64,000 nucleotides of DNA, from assembly GCF_020283565.1 (NCBI RefSeq), contig NC_060059.1:37440338-37504337 (forward strand), written 5' to 3'. Below the pieces are notes generated by a model that did no database searches, was not told the DNA's origin, and was given only the letters and a program-made list of their open reading frames with translations. Below are positions 30,401 to 42,961 of this stretch, one piece after another. The first letter of the stretch is position 1. The number at the start of each line of letters is the position of its first letter. The translations under genes and the position numbers were made by a program. This stretch comes from Trifolium pratense. Lineage: Eukaryota; Streptophyta; Magnoliopsida; Fabales; Fabaceae.

Positions 30401-33400
30401 CATTCATCTAAAACCCTACACCTTAACTGTCACATAGTAATAGCTGTTTATATTAAGTGATGAAATGGAAATGCCTACCGGTGACACTACGAAAATTAAA
30501 ATCTGCCAATCCTTTTCCAGCAGAGTCCTGCCAAATTGCTTCTAAAGCAGGAACTATTGGAGAGACATCAGTCCCTGCTGCCAGGAAGCCTAATCTGGTG
30601 AAATCATTAGCCATCTCAGTATAGTCTTCATTCACAGCATGTACAACAGCATCAGTTAAAATCTGTTTATTTTGCTGAAGAAATGGAAGTAGACAAACAT
30701 GTCAGCAAATGTTTTTCTTACTATATTCTTCAAAGCCAAATAATATATATCATTTGATGTAAATTATTTTATGTGTGTGTGCGTGTTGATGTTTGGTGGT
30801 CATTTTACAGAGCAGGGTAGTACGGAAAAAATATTAACATTATTTTCATACCAGTTAAGTCTTCTATTTCTGAGCCATATGATATTGTGTGGCATGATTA
30901 ACATTTGACTCTTTATTATCGTACAAAAAAAGTTCTGCAATTATTTCCTTGTAATTCCTTAATTATGTTAGATTAGATACCACTTATATTCATGTAATTT
31001 GGAAATTTGATTTGAAACAGATTTTGTAAGACATTATTTCCTTGTAATTCCTTAATTATGTTAGATTAGATACAACTTATATATGTTTGTAAACATCCAG
31101 TAAACTCTGTAATGGGAAAATTAATATTTAGACCCCTTTCCTCTCTTTTTAAGTTGGTATTAGAGCTCTTGATTTGGAGACTTTTCTTCCACGCTAGAAC
31201 CCTGGCAGCCTCCATTTTAGCCAGCCCTTAAGTTCTTTCACTGCACCTCAGCTTTCTTTTCGACAACTTCACCGTGCCAGAAGTTGCTTGGGAAAATATT
31301 TCATGCACCTCCAGTTGTGCCTCTTGTCATTGGCACATGCTAAAAGTGCCACCGTCTCATTCTTCATTTGCAGCACCATTAGCATAGAGCATGTTGTCAT
31401 CATTCTATGGTTTTGTTTCAGGATTGATTGGTGATCTCTAAATCATTTTCCTACTATTTGAAAGCCTTAGATCATTCTTTGTATGCTAGACTCTTCTGTA
31501 GGAAGTCCGCACCACGTCTAACAAGAAATCATCCCCTGTACTGTTAGATCACAGTGATCTCTTAATTTTGCAGGTTCATATCATAGAAAATGGATCCTCG
31601 GGCAGTTCAATTGACAATCATCATGCTATCATCATTCATCGCCATCGCCGTTTCTTATCTCCATGGATGTCACTTTCAAGAAAATGTCCTTTTACATTAG
31701 TTCTGAATGTTAGGAGGAGAATAGTCTAGAAGTTGACTCTCTTGAGTCATCACTTTTTCCGCTTGTGCATGATTGGCATCTTCTGTTCCGAGGACAGTAG
31801 TACTTATAATTAAGGACCCTCAGCTGGTATAAGTTTCAATATTAGTATCAATATTGAACAAAACCAGTGATTTGAGCTAATATTAGAGTACCAGTATCAG
31901 AGATGGCAAAAACCCACCCTGATCCAGCAACTTTAGTCTTCTGAATTGAAGGTAAACCAGACACTTTGTCAAGGAGAAATTTGATACTGGTCTCATAGCA
32001 ATTAGCATAAATTCCTACAAGGTTGCAATTGGCGAATGTATTCACCAAAGGATTTCCCACGGAGAAACTGCAAGAACTTACTTGCAACTTAGGAATAATA
32101 AATATAATTCACCAGTTAGATAGGCTGTGTTGTGTGCATTATTACAACAGTTATCAGGATTTGACTCTATTGTTGTACAAGTTTCTTTCTGTAGTTTCCT
32201 GTCTTTTATTAGATATTATTCATCTGTAATTCCTTAATTAGAACAGATTCGATATAGCCTATATATTGTAATCCATCTATTTCAATAAAACACAACTCCA
32301 CAGTTGTCTTGTGGGTAAACACAACTAAACATTTCATTACAGAATTTTCCCATCCATTCTCAGCATACGAAGAATTACCTGACTAAGAACAGCAACATTG
32401 CCAAAGTCCACATATGCAATCCGTCCATCACGCATGGCAAAAATATTTCCGGGGTGAGGGTCTCCGTGAAATAATCCAAATTCCAACAACTGTCGAAGGG
32501 CAGCACTCACACCAATTGTTAGAAACCCATCTAGATCAATACCGCCTTCTTTAATGGCCTGAGTCACAAGATGAAAACTTATTAATCCATGAATTATAGC
32601 AAACCACTTTTACTGACAACAGATACAATATATAGTGATGGCATCAACAATCGAAATAAACAAACCTGTGGATTGGTGCACCTAATACCATCAATCCATT
32701 CCATCACTAATACACGTGGCCCAGAAAGTTGTTTGTAAACCATAGGGATTTTGACGGTGGGGTCATCTTTAAAATTTTCAAGAAAATCTTCAATATTGCG
32801 GGCTTCCTGAAATAAAGTACATTTTTTCAGAACAAATATATACTGAAAAGAACACATTCGATATGCCAAGCAACACGCGCTCTTATTTGCTGCTTTAAAA
32901 AGTTGAAAGCGGACAATGAACTACTACGACGGAGATAACAAGTTCTGAAAGTTACCAGTGTATAGTCAAGCTCTTCCAAAAGCTTTTCCCCAAATTCATC
33001 AACAATCAGCTCAGCATTACACCCTAGTTTCTGTATACTGATGCCATTTAGGAATGAAGCTAAAGTGCGAAACAGGAAAAGATCTCGATAAATTATGGGC
33101 TCTATCTCAGGCCTTTGAACCTGCATCACCAAATTGTGTCTTAAGAAGTGGATTTTCCCCTTTGTTTAAATTTTTGCAAGACATATGAAGCACTTTAATC
33201 ACATACTTAAACCAAGACATATTTTCCAATCATAATTAGGAGACAGCAAAATGAGCATAACTAGAAAGGAGGAAAAAATTTGTATAGCAACAAAGATAAA
33301 CACAAAGAAATACATGAAAGCAACTGAACTGTAACAGTATGGGCAAGAAAATATCAATCAATCATCCCAACAATAAATGATGCAAAAACATAATAAAGTG

Positions 33401-35619
33401 CACAGGATTCAGACAACAACAGGAAATAAAACCATTAAAAATGTCCAAGTTGATGGCTCAAGTGCTACAATTATATAAGTGAAAAAAAAAATCAAATAAT
33501 ATAAAAAAAGATTAGTTAATCAAGCTACAGAGACTGCGATATAATCTGGTGCCACATCAGAACTTCTAAAAACCATGTAATAAGTGTGCTAGATTAGAAA
33601 ACCAGAAAAAGATTATAATACAAGGTGAGCTCAATGAAACCTTTATAGCAACATCCTCGCCAGTGGCACGTAAAGTTGCACGGTAAACTTGACCTAAACT
33701 TGCAGCTGCTATTGTCTCTGATGAGATTCTGCTGAAAACAGCTTCAAGGGGCTGACCCAGTTCTTCCTCTATGATACTGAAGGCAATCTAAGACATTTTT
33801 ATGCCATGCATCAAATGATATTGTATGTTTACCACTTAGCATAAAATACATTAAAAAAACAGTTGAGATTCGGTAATTAGATTTACTTCATTTGGAAATG
33901 AAGGGACGTCATCTTGAAGAATGCAAAGTTCACTCATATAATCTTCTCTAATGATATCTGGCCTGTTTGCAAGGACCTGTCAAATGAAAGAAAATCTATC
34001 ATCAACTGGTAAACACAAAACAAATGCTTGACAGAACTGAACAACAACATACCTGACCAGCTTTAATAAAGGATGGCCCCAGATCACACAAGAGGTTCCT
34101 AAGCTGTCGAGCACGAAATGGAACAACTTCTTCATCCCTTCCAACTAGGAAATCATACACCAAGGCAGACCAATACAAACCCAGACTCAAAACTATCTCC
34201 ACTCCTCGTGAAATTAGAGACAAAATAGCTCCTCTTGATTCTAGTACCTTATTCCTCACCTATCAGCCAACAGGGGGGAAAAATAATCAAACAAAACTTT
34301 CTTCAACTAGGAAACAAACATCCACCATATTGAAATGAATTTGTTTTGATCACTACCCTCCCGTGGTAAGATCAACCTGTCCCCTTTCAACCAACAAGAA
34401 TAATAGTACAGAATAATGTGAAGCTTTCCATGTTGGTGATAAATAAAGTATCGTTTTAAGTATATTCACTAGAATGATAATAAGGTGTTAATTTTGTGAT
34501 GAAAACAACATCCAAACAGACACTACTCTCAAAGGTTTTTCCCATACACATGAAGTGAGAATTGTACTGTTAAGGGACCCAAACCCCTTCCTGCATGTTA
34601 ATTAAAATACATGGAAAAAATGTTTTTTTTTAACATGCGAATATTAGTCATTAGCAAATTAGTAGTTGTTACGCTTGTACCTTTTCAGCGTTTAAACTTG
34701 ATTCCACGTCTCTAGAACCGAACTGCCTACTTAGAACTGGTATCCAACAAAAAGGTTGATTATGAATTATGACTAGTACCCAATTTTTTTTCACAAACAG
34801 ACCCTACTCTCAGCAAGGTTTTTCGCATACACATAAAGTGAGAATCACATTGTTAAAGGACCCAAACCCCTTCACACATGTTAATTAAGGGTGTGTTTGG
34901 ATAGAGCATTTTGGAGGGGAGGGGATGACTTATTTTTATTTTTTAAATCTAAATTTAGTGTGGTTCAAATTCAAACGTTATATAATCATCTATCATGTTA
35001 TTATTTCATAAATTTCAAATATGTAACTAAATATAGACTTCCAAAATTCTCAAATATTAGTTGTTATGTTTGTTAGTTTTAAATTAGAATTGATCCTACT
35101 TGTTAGAACTCCTTCGACACCGTCTCTCAGTTCACCAATCGAGCTACCTACTTGAAACCGGCTTATCTTACCTCACCAATCAAGCTACCTACCTAGTTGG
35201 AACTACCACCCAATTACCAAAATAAGTTGACTACTTGTGACTTATGTAATTAATCATTAAAAGCTATTTTTTCCTCAAGCAATTGCTAAATAAACACTAA
35301 GTTAACAACAAACTTCAAAAAAACCAGAGAACAAAACGCAACGAGAAATGCTAAAAAACCATACACTTTCAGGTGAGTACTTGCGGAAAGGGATGCAAAC
35401 ACCACGCTCAATATCAAGTTGCTCTAACGCACTGTTATTCGACCTGGAGTTACTTGGCAGCTGCAACGGTCTCAAAACGGCGCCGTTTTTAGCAGAATTT
35501 CCCGTCGTAGCAGCAAAACTCGAAATTCGCAATCGCCGTACATTATTCTGCTTGATTCGCGGCGAAATAGTTAGTTGAGGAGAAACAGTATACAAAGAGT
35601 TGACGAAGAAGGAGTCCAT
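27487..35619 (-). CDS. ABC1K1: Plastid ABC1-family atypical kinase, ABC1K1-like
   Basis: Fourteen exons on the minus strand join in frame to 658 residues: 35619-35365, 34259-34053, 33976-33887, 33787-33641, 33120-32956, 32806-32666, 32558-32379, 30674-30479, 29725-29598, 29296-29225, 28504-28392, 28288-28141, 27715-27646, 27551-27487. The N terminus is Ser/Arg-rich, consistent with a chloroplast transit peptide. ABC1/ADCK marks are FIKAGQ (about 149-154, the KxGQ motif), AAASLGQVYRA (about 211), VAIK (Lys 233), LVMEWIDG, HGDPHPGN (about 366-373) and DFG (386-388). The C-terminal part (LDLTDTIKDGARLF... SVLSDR) fits ABC1K1/PGR6, a plastoglobule protein linked to plastoquinone, tocopherol and thylakoid balance; this assignment is from memory. 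No lesions were seen. Intron 7 holds a Copia relic. The gene is divergent from RPA2. Confidence 0.92.
30915..32335 (+). mobile_element. Deleted Copia relic inside intron 7 of ABC1K1
   Basis: In plus orientation (antisense to the gene) there is an LTR-like stretch (about 30915-31150) with TTATTTCCTTGTAATTCCTT and GATTAGATACAACTT. It is followed by a primer site TGGTATTAGAGC at 31155-31166, close to the initiator Met tRNA site. At 32026-32115 the sequence translates as QLANVFTKGFPTEKLQELTC, then NLGIINIIHQ, the end of a Copia RNase H frame. This is followed by a second LTR-like stretch to about 32335 (TGTAATTCCTTAATTAGAAC, GATATAGCC). Protease to reverse transcriptase are gone. The left LTR carries an internal duplication (30941-30988 and 31034-31080). 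Confidence 0.7.
34513..34887. repeat. Direct duplication of about 93 bp in intron 1 of ABC1K1
   Basis: 34513-34604 and 34793-34887 share ACTACTCTCAAAGGTTTTTC / CCTACTCTCAGCAAGG, CATACACATGAAGTGAGAAT, GGGACCCAAACCCCTTC and ATGTTAATTAA. They are 280 bp apart in the same orientation. Immediately after the second copy comes GGGTGTGTTTGGATAG, a legume MITE-type terminus without a visible partner end. Confidence 0.75.
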
Positions 35620-36525
35620 GGAGTTGAAGTTGAAGAGAATTGAGGTTGTGTGGAATGAAACCCTAATTTGAAGAATGAATAATTTGGGGCATTTTGAATT
35701 TTGATGAAGAAGATGAAGTTAAGTTGAAAATTGATTAATTGGTTTGGAAGTTAGTTTATGATATTTTTTAAATACGGAAATTGGGATGTAAGAAAAGTGT
35801 GTGTGAGGATGGGGGTGGGAGGGAAATGATAACCACATGAATGAAAATCCAAAAAGTGAAAACACTTTGCATGTGTGTTGTGGTCTACGTGGCCTAACTG
35901 AAAAACAGCCATAAATGCATGTTGTCTTTTTTCTTTTTGCTTCTTCTTTGAGAAGTAGTGATGTCAAGTTTAAACCAAGTCATTCACCTAATGAGTTTCA
36001 TCAAATTGTTTGAGAAAAATTTGAGTTTTATTTTTTGATGGTTAGATTTTATTGTGTCGTGGTCGAATTTTAAATTAGGTAATTTTCTTATAATAAATTT
36101 TATTTATTTTGACAAATCAATCTCTACCCTCATTTTAAAATAAAATAAAAATCTCTTTGAGAGACCAAACCATCTTTCTTTCCCACTATCCTCATTCTCT
36201 CATTTTTTTCTCTATTTTTAAGACCAAACCTTCAAGACGTCAATGAAAACTGATACATCTAAAATATAGAATTCATGAAAATAAACTAACAAAATTTAAG
36301 AATAAATAGTACCTATTTAGCTATTATTAGTACAATTATTTTTCATTTAAACATGTCTTTCTATATTCATTTAAGCAAACAATCAAAAAGTGTGTATTTT
36401 CAAATTTGAAAATATTAAATTCTTTAAAAAAAAATTATTTAAGCGAAAAAATAAGTAGGCAGAAAATTAGAACTTAGTGGGAGAGAGAGATCATGTGATG
36501 AGAGGGAAACCAAAGTTGAAAGTTG

Positions 36526-36534
36526 AAACCCTAA
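36526..36534 (+). promoter_or_regulatory. Telo-box AAACCCTAA
   Basis: AAACCCTAA, 152 bp before the RPA2 start codon and 3 bp before the first E2F-type site. Telo-boxes are frequent in plant promoters of replication, ribosomal and cycling-cell genes. Confidence 0.6.
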
Positions 36535-36536
36535 GC

Positions 36537-36568
36537 GGCGGGAAAAACAAAGCATTAATGGCGGGAAA
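36537..36568. promoter_or_regulatory. Pair of E2F-type sites in the RPA2 promoter
   Basis: The nine bases GGCGGGAAA occur at 36537-36545 and again at 36560-36568, that is TTTCCCGCC on the other strand, matching the plant E2F/DP consensus TTTSSCGC. They start 23 bp apart, about two helical turns, and sit about 118-149 bp before the start codon. RPA genes are expected S-phase targets, so E2F control is a reasonable inference. Confidence 0.75.
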
Positions 36569-36685
36569 CAATAATCATAAAACCCAAAATCCCTATTTCT
36601 AATTTATCGCTCACTTCATTTTTTTCACAAATTCTTCTCACAGTTACACATTTCTCGTTTTCCGATCATTTTCTAGGGTTTCGAA

Positions 36686-39600
36686 ATGTTCTCCAGCTCT
36701 CAATTCGATGCTTCCAATGCCTTCTCCGGTGGCGGATTCATGTCATCGCAACCCAACGATTCTTCTCCGGCACCGACTAAAGTAAGTTATCTTTCTCATC
36801 TCGCTTCAAAAATTAATAAACATCGTTTCGCTTCAAAATTTATCGATTCACTGAGTTTTGTGCCTTTTTTTTTTTGTTATTGAAGAACCGCGACTCTCAG
36901 GGTTTGGTTCCGGTTACGGTGAAGCAGATAAGTGAAGCTTCTCATTCTGGTGATGAAAAGTCCAATTTCTCCATCAACGGTGTAGATCTGACAAATGTAC
37001 GATTCATTTTTTTTCTTTTTCAATAAGTTAATTTTAGCGTTGTATACTTGCTTAATTTGTTAATGTATTGGTTATGACACGAGATTAGTGAATTATGTTT
37101 ATTAACTGTGGATCTGTGATGGTATAATTATGCTGCTTGGATTTTTCAAAAATGATGTTTACATAAAATTATATAGTCATGGTTTATTCAGAGATTTTAT
37201 GCAAATTTGAAGCTATAGCTTCTGTGTTATTAATCATAAGAATCAGAATCTGTTTTGAATAGTCCCCGCACATCCTGAATTGCATGCTGTAACAGCTTCA
37301 CTTAGTTTCACATAGTAGGTGATATCGACGGTATAACATTGATCCGATGGTTCCGATTTCACAGGGCAGTCTGGCCAATTTGACACAGTTTGATCTCAGC
37401 CACTTGTTTCTAATTGGATGGTTGGCTGTAGTTACTGGGTGGAATCCTTTTTCCACACATACCACACCTGTTGTACCCTCTTATTTTTGACAAATTACTA
37501 AAACTGACTTTTGATTATACTAATTAGATTTTGAATACTTTTGATTTCAAAAGATGAAACAAGTATATAAGCAATTTTTGGAAATGTTATTCCTGTTATG
37601 AAGTTGATTTTTTACAATTTTTTTCTTCTTCCTTTTGACAAATGATATCTTACAAAAACTGTTATTTATGGTTTATGATGGGTCTTATAAAATTCAATGT
37701 GTTTTTGGTTCAGGTGACTTTGGTTGGAATAGTGCATGAGAAAGCTGAGAGGAACACTGATGTTAATTTTGTTTTGGATGATGGAACTGGACGGATCACA
37801 TGTAGAAGATGGTATATTGCACATGCTAAATGTCATGTTGATGGTTTTAGACTTGTTTTAGAGAAATTTCTTAACATGTGTTGTGTAAAGTGTACTGAAT
37901 TTAATTTTGGTTGTGTATTTAGGATCAACGAGACTTTTGACACAAAGGAAATGGAGGAAGTATTGTAAGTTCTGAACTGTGGGTGTTAATGATATTGATT
38001 TATGATTCTGGAGTTGTCATATTTCTCACCTCTAATTATTCAATGACAGGAATGGAAATTATGTTCGCGTTTACGGGCACTTGAAAAGCTTTCAAGGTGT
38101 AAGGCAACTTACTGCCTTCTCTGTCAGGCATGTTTGCTGGACCCATTCTTTATGTTTATAAATTCTGCCTTATGTTTATAAATTCTGCCATGATTATTTA
38201 TCTGCTTTTAGTTTCAGTTGATTAGTTTGTTGTCTGCATGGTTTGATTTTTACTTCTGAATCTTTGATAACATACATTATCCTTTTGGCTCTTGTTCAAG
38301 ACAGTTATGCACTAAGTGCCTTCCTTTATTTGCATCATCACCTAAGCTATATAATTGTAATTTGGACTGATAAGTTATAGGATGTGGATCTGTGGGTGTG
38401 CACCTGTGTCGAACATTTGTGGTGCTTGATCTTATATGGTTGAGCATATGTAGGCAAATTGCTTTGTCCTGGGGGTTAAATATTTGTGTTTTGTCTCATC
38501 TGGATTAATTCAAATTATAGGTTATGCTGGAAATATCAACCGAAACATGATTGTTCAATACTTTGTCACTTCTGTGGAGACAATTCTGATTTGTTGTTTT
38601 CTTAGGGAGGGGGTGGGTTGTCAGAGGGTAGCCAGTATTTGTAACTGCTTAATAAGAGCAAGTTGAAATGGTGGTAGTGGGGTGAGATTTAAATTTAAAA
38701 ACGTTCCAAGGCCTGAAAATTATAGAATCATTTTGCAGCCTCCTGGTGGATTATTGATATCACTGACATGACATGTCCTACTGCAGTTCAGCTGGATGCA
38801 TACAACCACTGAATGCAATCAAATATCACCCTGATTGTTGATTACATCTAATGGTTCAAAGCACCACCATGAATTATGCTCATGATATTGAGCTTTTGCT
38901 TTTGTTAAGATTAGTAATGCATATAGAAGAAAGGAAACGGAGTAATCAAAGGGGATGAAGCTCTGCTAGGGTTCAATAGTATTGCAAAAAATCAAGTTGG
39001 GAATATGTAGAGTTAGTGCATATGTATGTGCTTGCCATTATTGGTTATAAAATGCAAGTTTGGTAGCAGCCGTTTTCTTGGTTTAGAATGTTTTATTGCT
39101 TCTGGTCTGGCCAATGTAAAATTCCCTACCACTTTGAAGTTTTTCAGAACTTCATTTTCTCTGTTTTTTCATTTATACTAGATATTCAATCTGAATGAAC
39201 CTTTTACAATGATCTGTCAAACATTACACCTTACAGAATATATGGATGATGTTTGAGTTATTTAGCATGCTGTCATACTATATGCTTTTATAAAATTGTT
39301 AGTTTAATAAATTTATGAGTTTGCCAAAGTTTAGAGTTAACTGGCCTAATATTTATAACTTTAACTCATGTATTGAATTTTGGTAAATGGCAGGAACATC
39401 AATTGATGCATAATATTTTCACTTCATTTTGGGATATATTATCCAGAGTTCAAAAACTTTGATGTTTATAGACTAGCTTATATAGTTATTAGAAATTGTG
39501 TATATTAGCTTCTATTTATTAGTTAGTTCAAATTGAACTAATATGATAATATTCATATGACTTGAACATTGTTTTATTCATGGTTATTGGTGTCCTTGGA

Positions 39601-40733
39601 TGGTTTACCTATTTGATGGATTTACCTGTGTATCACAACATGATATTTAGTTTTGGTAAAGTGACTTGCTAGATTACATTACCTAGCGTGCTTATGCTTC
39701 AATATGAGAAAACATATTCTATTTGGCAAATCGCTTGTTTTAATCATGGTTATTTGATATTTGTGGTGTTTCACAGGCCCGTGACAAATTTTGATGAGAT
39801 CCCTTTTCACTTTATCGATTGCATACATAACCACCTCTCCACCAAAGTAAAGGTACACAGTTTTTGTGTTTTATCAGACTATTTTCTGTTATATTACTGT
39901 ATGATGGTAGTTGATGGCAGCGGATACTGCATAAACTTTCAGGAATTTCAATAATTTAGAATTGTTTATAAGTCATTTATAAGACCAGTGGAAGTATTGA
40001 CTATTACATGTTTGATATGTGTTCAACTATTGTGCCTTGCTCAAGTCGACAAACATGATAATTTAATGTATTGCCTTGCTTTTGTGTTTTGGATTATAGA
40101 TGGAAGGAGGAATCCCTTCTACATTTCCTCCATCAAACTCGTCTATGAACACTCCTGTCAAAAGTGCATTGAATGGTTCTCAGGCACCATCATCAAATCC
40201 GGTATGATATTTGACTTAAGTTGCTGTATTTTTAGTTTGATTGGATTGATGATATAATTTTCCTAACCTCAGGGATATGCACAATATAGCACTGATGGAC
40301 TCAAGGATATTGATAAATTGGTGATCGAGTATCTGCAGCAGCATTCAGACATGTAAGTTATTATAATTCAGAAAAAGTTTAGTTGTATTTGTTACCTTTC
40401 ATTAATGGTTTCAAGTCACTAAATTTCTCATCATCTTACAATATTTACTTGTGCTAGTTTATATGATGCTAAATATGTTGTTGAAATTGGTTTTAAATTG
40501 CAGGTCAGATGAACGGGGAATACATGTTAATGACCTAGCAAAAGAGCTCAGGCTTCCATTGGAGAAGATCATGTCAGTTCTGTCTGTTTTTTCTTTATGG
40601 ATATGGATATGTATAGCATTTTCTTATGACTTAACCTAAAGTTGTTCGTGATGGCAGGTTGTCACTAAAGACTCTTGGAGATGATGGTTTGGTATACTCC
40701 ACCATAGATGATTTCCACTACAAACAAGCTTGA
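36686..40733 (+). CDS. RPA2: Replication protein A 32-kDa subunit
   Basis: Ten exons join in frame to 275 residues: 36686-36781, 36886-36996, 37714-37811, 37923-37964, 38050-38127, 39777-39852, 40100-40201, 40273-40352, 40504-40572, 40658-40733. Residues 1-32 are the Ser/Gly-rich N terminus (MFSSSQFDASNAFSGGGFMS) that is phosphorylated in the family. Residues about 60-175 form the OB fold (VTLVGIVHEKAERNTDVNFV, DDGTGRITCRRW, GNYVRVYGHLKSFQGVRQLT, FSVRPVTNFDEIPFHFID). Residues about 205-275 are the winged-helix domain (DIDKLVIEYLQQHSD, LAKELRLPLEKI, LKTLGDDGLVYSTIDDFHYK). RPA2 binds single-stranded DNA with RPA1 and RPA3 in replication, repair and recombination. Intron 5 begins GC, not GT (GTCAG/GCATGT), and the frame demands it. 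The promoter carries E2F and telo-box sites. Confidence 0.95.
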
Positions 40734-41005
40734 TATTTTGTCATCTAAAGAATATAGCTGAGGATCATATGCTAGAATCCGGTATAGATAGAGGCGTCAG
40801 TTTGGCAAATGTGAATTAGGCACTTAACAACTTAACATATTCGAGCATGTTTACTTGTCAAACTATTTTCTATTTTTATTTGTTAAATTGTCTGCATTTG
40901 TTACTTTTGAAGTAAATCATGGTGATGAAAATGCTAGCTAGAGTGTTGATATATTTGTGAAAGTAATGAGAACAATTTTTTGGTATTTTTAATTATTTTA
41001 AAAAA

Positions 41006-41073
41006 TTCACACAGATTGTTTACTGTCTATTAGGATTAATTCACACAGATTGTTTACTGTCTATTAGGATTTC
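41006..41073. repeat. 34-bp tandem duplication downstream of RPA2
   Basis: TTCACACAGATTGTTTACTG followed by TCTATTAGGATTAA occurs at 41006-41039 and again, almost unchanged, at 41040-41073. Confidence 0.9.
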
Positions 41074-42366
41074 ATTGTTTGCATTTAGAATGAACACAAT
41101 TTTTTAAAAAAAAAAAATAGAAAATGTTTTTAAAAATTATGTGGCCCAAGTAAGATGGGAAAAAGAAAATCGAGAATGAATAATAAATATGGTTTACTTA
41201 ACTCCCTGAAGACAATGCAAATATCATTTGTGGAGTAAACTAGTTGTCTATTTTTGTAGGACACTCAATTAGTTCTATAATTTTATCAATATTTTTAAAA
41301 TATCATTGATTCTGTTTGATATTACGGAATTTACAAATTTATTGAAATTATGAACTATTATTATTTTGCAAGAGTTTACAAAATCACCATAATACATACA
41401 CCAAAATAGTTTTAAAATTAGAAAATACACCCAAAAAAAAGTTTTAAAAATACACTTAAAATGTAAACAATTTTTTTTGAGTTTTTCTGTAAATACCTCA
41501 TTTGATATTTTATGGTTACCGCAATCTTCAAGTTGGTTTGTCCAAATTCAAATTGAACAATCTATTTTGTTACAATGTAGTTAATCAGAATCTAAAATCT
41601 CATGGATTCTACTTAATTTTTCTATCAGTAGATCAAATCTAGTGGCTTTCTCAATTAAACAATCTAATTGTGAAAAAATTTACAAATTTAAATATTTGAA
41701 TCATCATCATATATTAAAGCGAAAATACAGTTTTTTTTGACAAAGAGAGAAAAGAAAATACAGTTAAACACAGGAGTTAGTTTTGACAAAAACATAGGAA
41801 TTAGTTAAATACAGACAGATCTCATCTTTATATGGACACATGACACCTTTTTAGATCTGGATAAAATAAAAATCTTTGTTAGTAGTAGTTTTCCTTGTTT
41901 TATTTCTTCCAAATCAAAGGAACAAATTTGTCACGATTGTTTATGAAATTATTGATGGGACCAAAAAGAAAATCAAATTGTGTGATGCTAATGGGTGAGA
42001 TATCGTTTTCAGAAAATGTAGATTCTAAATTCTAATTCTACAAGAAGCACATGGCAACCAAGGGCCAAGGTTAAGTTAAGGCAGTGACCACTACTACTAG
42101 CTTTCTTTCACAATCAGCCAGCCTCACGTGAACTCCATCTCCTTTCTTCTAGTCTACACTCTAGACTGGACTCCACCATTGCATCATCTAAACACTCCTA
42201 AATTCCTAATCATCATGCTGTTCCTTCCTTAACATCGTACTTTCATTCCTGTTTCCTATTTAATATTATGGACCAAAAAACTCTACAATTGCAATTTTGA
42301 ATTTTTTTGTCAGCATATTTTGAAAAAGTGTAAAGTATATTTAACAATTTTTTTACTCTCTTTGAG

Positions 42367-42368
<2 letters not shown>

Positions 42369-42404
<36 letters not shown>
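42369..42404. repeat. (TA)n microsatellite
   Basis: About 18 uninterrupted TA units, likely length-polymorphic. Confidence 0.95.
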
Positions 42405-42408
<4 letters not shown>

Positions 42409-42663
42409 AGGTTAATTTAATGATTAATTTAGTTGGTCTATAATATGAATCAAATATATTAATAATTTAGCAAGTTAGATACATAAACAATTTTTTATTT
42501 TTTTTGACAAAGATACATAAATAATTGAACGAAGTCAAAAAGTAAAATTTTACTTTTAAAATCGGAGATTTATTTTCCCATAAATTTAAAAGTTACTAGT
42601 AATTTTTACTTAGATGAGTTTTTTTTTTAATGGTAAGTTATTAGTCGTTAGTATATTAGAATA

Positions 42664-42961
42664 CTTTCTTCGGTCCTTTTTATAAGAAACACTTTGAGGA
42701 AATTTTTTTATCTTTTTTATAAGAAACTTTGACCAATTTTCAAATGTCTTAAATATTCAATTTCACTTATGCCCTTATTTATTATGGGAGAGAATTTAAA
42801 AATAAGTAAGTTAGTTGAATAAAGAGTAATTAAATAGAGGTATACATGGAATAAATTTAAATTTGTAAGAGTATTAAATGAAAATAACTATGTTAATTAA
42901 TGTGCTTCATTAGTCTGTATGATTTTTTCAAAATGTTTCTTATAAAAAAGACCAAAAAGAG
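42664..42961. mobile_element. Stowaway-like MITE (298 bp)
   Basis: Ends CTTTCTTCGGTCCTTTTTAT and (right) ATAAAAAAGACCAAAAAGAG are imperfect inverted repeats related to the CTCCCTCCGTCC Tc1/Mariner termini. TA dinucleotides at 42662-42663 and 42962-42963 are the target duplication. Confidence 0.75.

Larger units (their letters stand above)
35620..36685. promoter_or_regulatory. Divergent promoter region of ABC1K1 and RPA2
   Basis: About 1.07 kb separates the start codons of the two head-to-head genes. The RPA2 side holds a telo-box and two E2F-type sites. The ABC1K1 side has GAAACCCTAATTTG just upstream of its ATG (about 35656). The middle is AT-rich with no open frame worth calling. Whether the two genes share control is not shown by the sequence. 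Confidence 0.65.
40734..42663. other. 3' flank of RPA2 and AT-rich intergenic
   Basis: Holds the RPA2 3' UTR, a 34-bp tandem duplication (41006-41073) and a TA microsatellite (42369-42404). No coding signal is seen on either strand. Confidence 0.5.
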
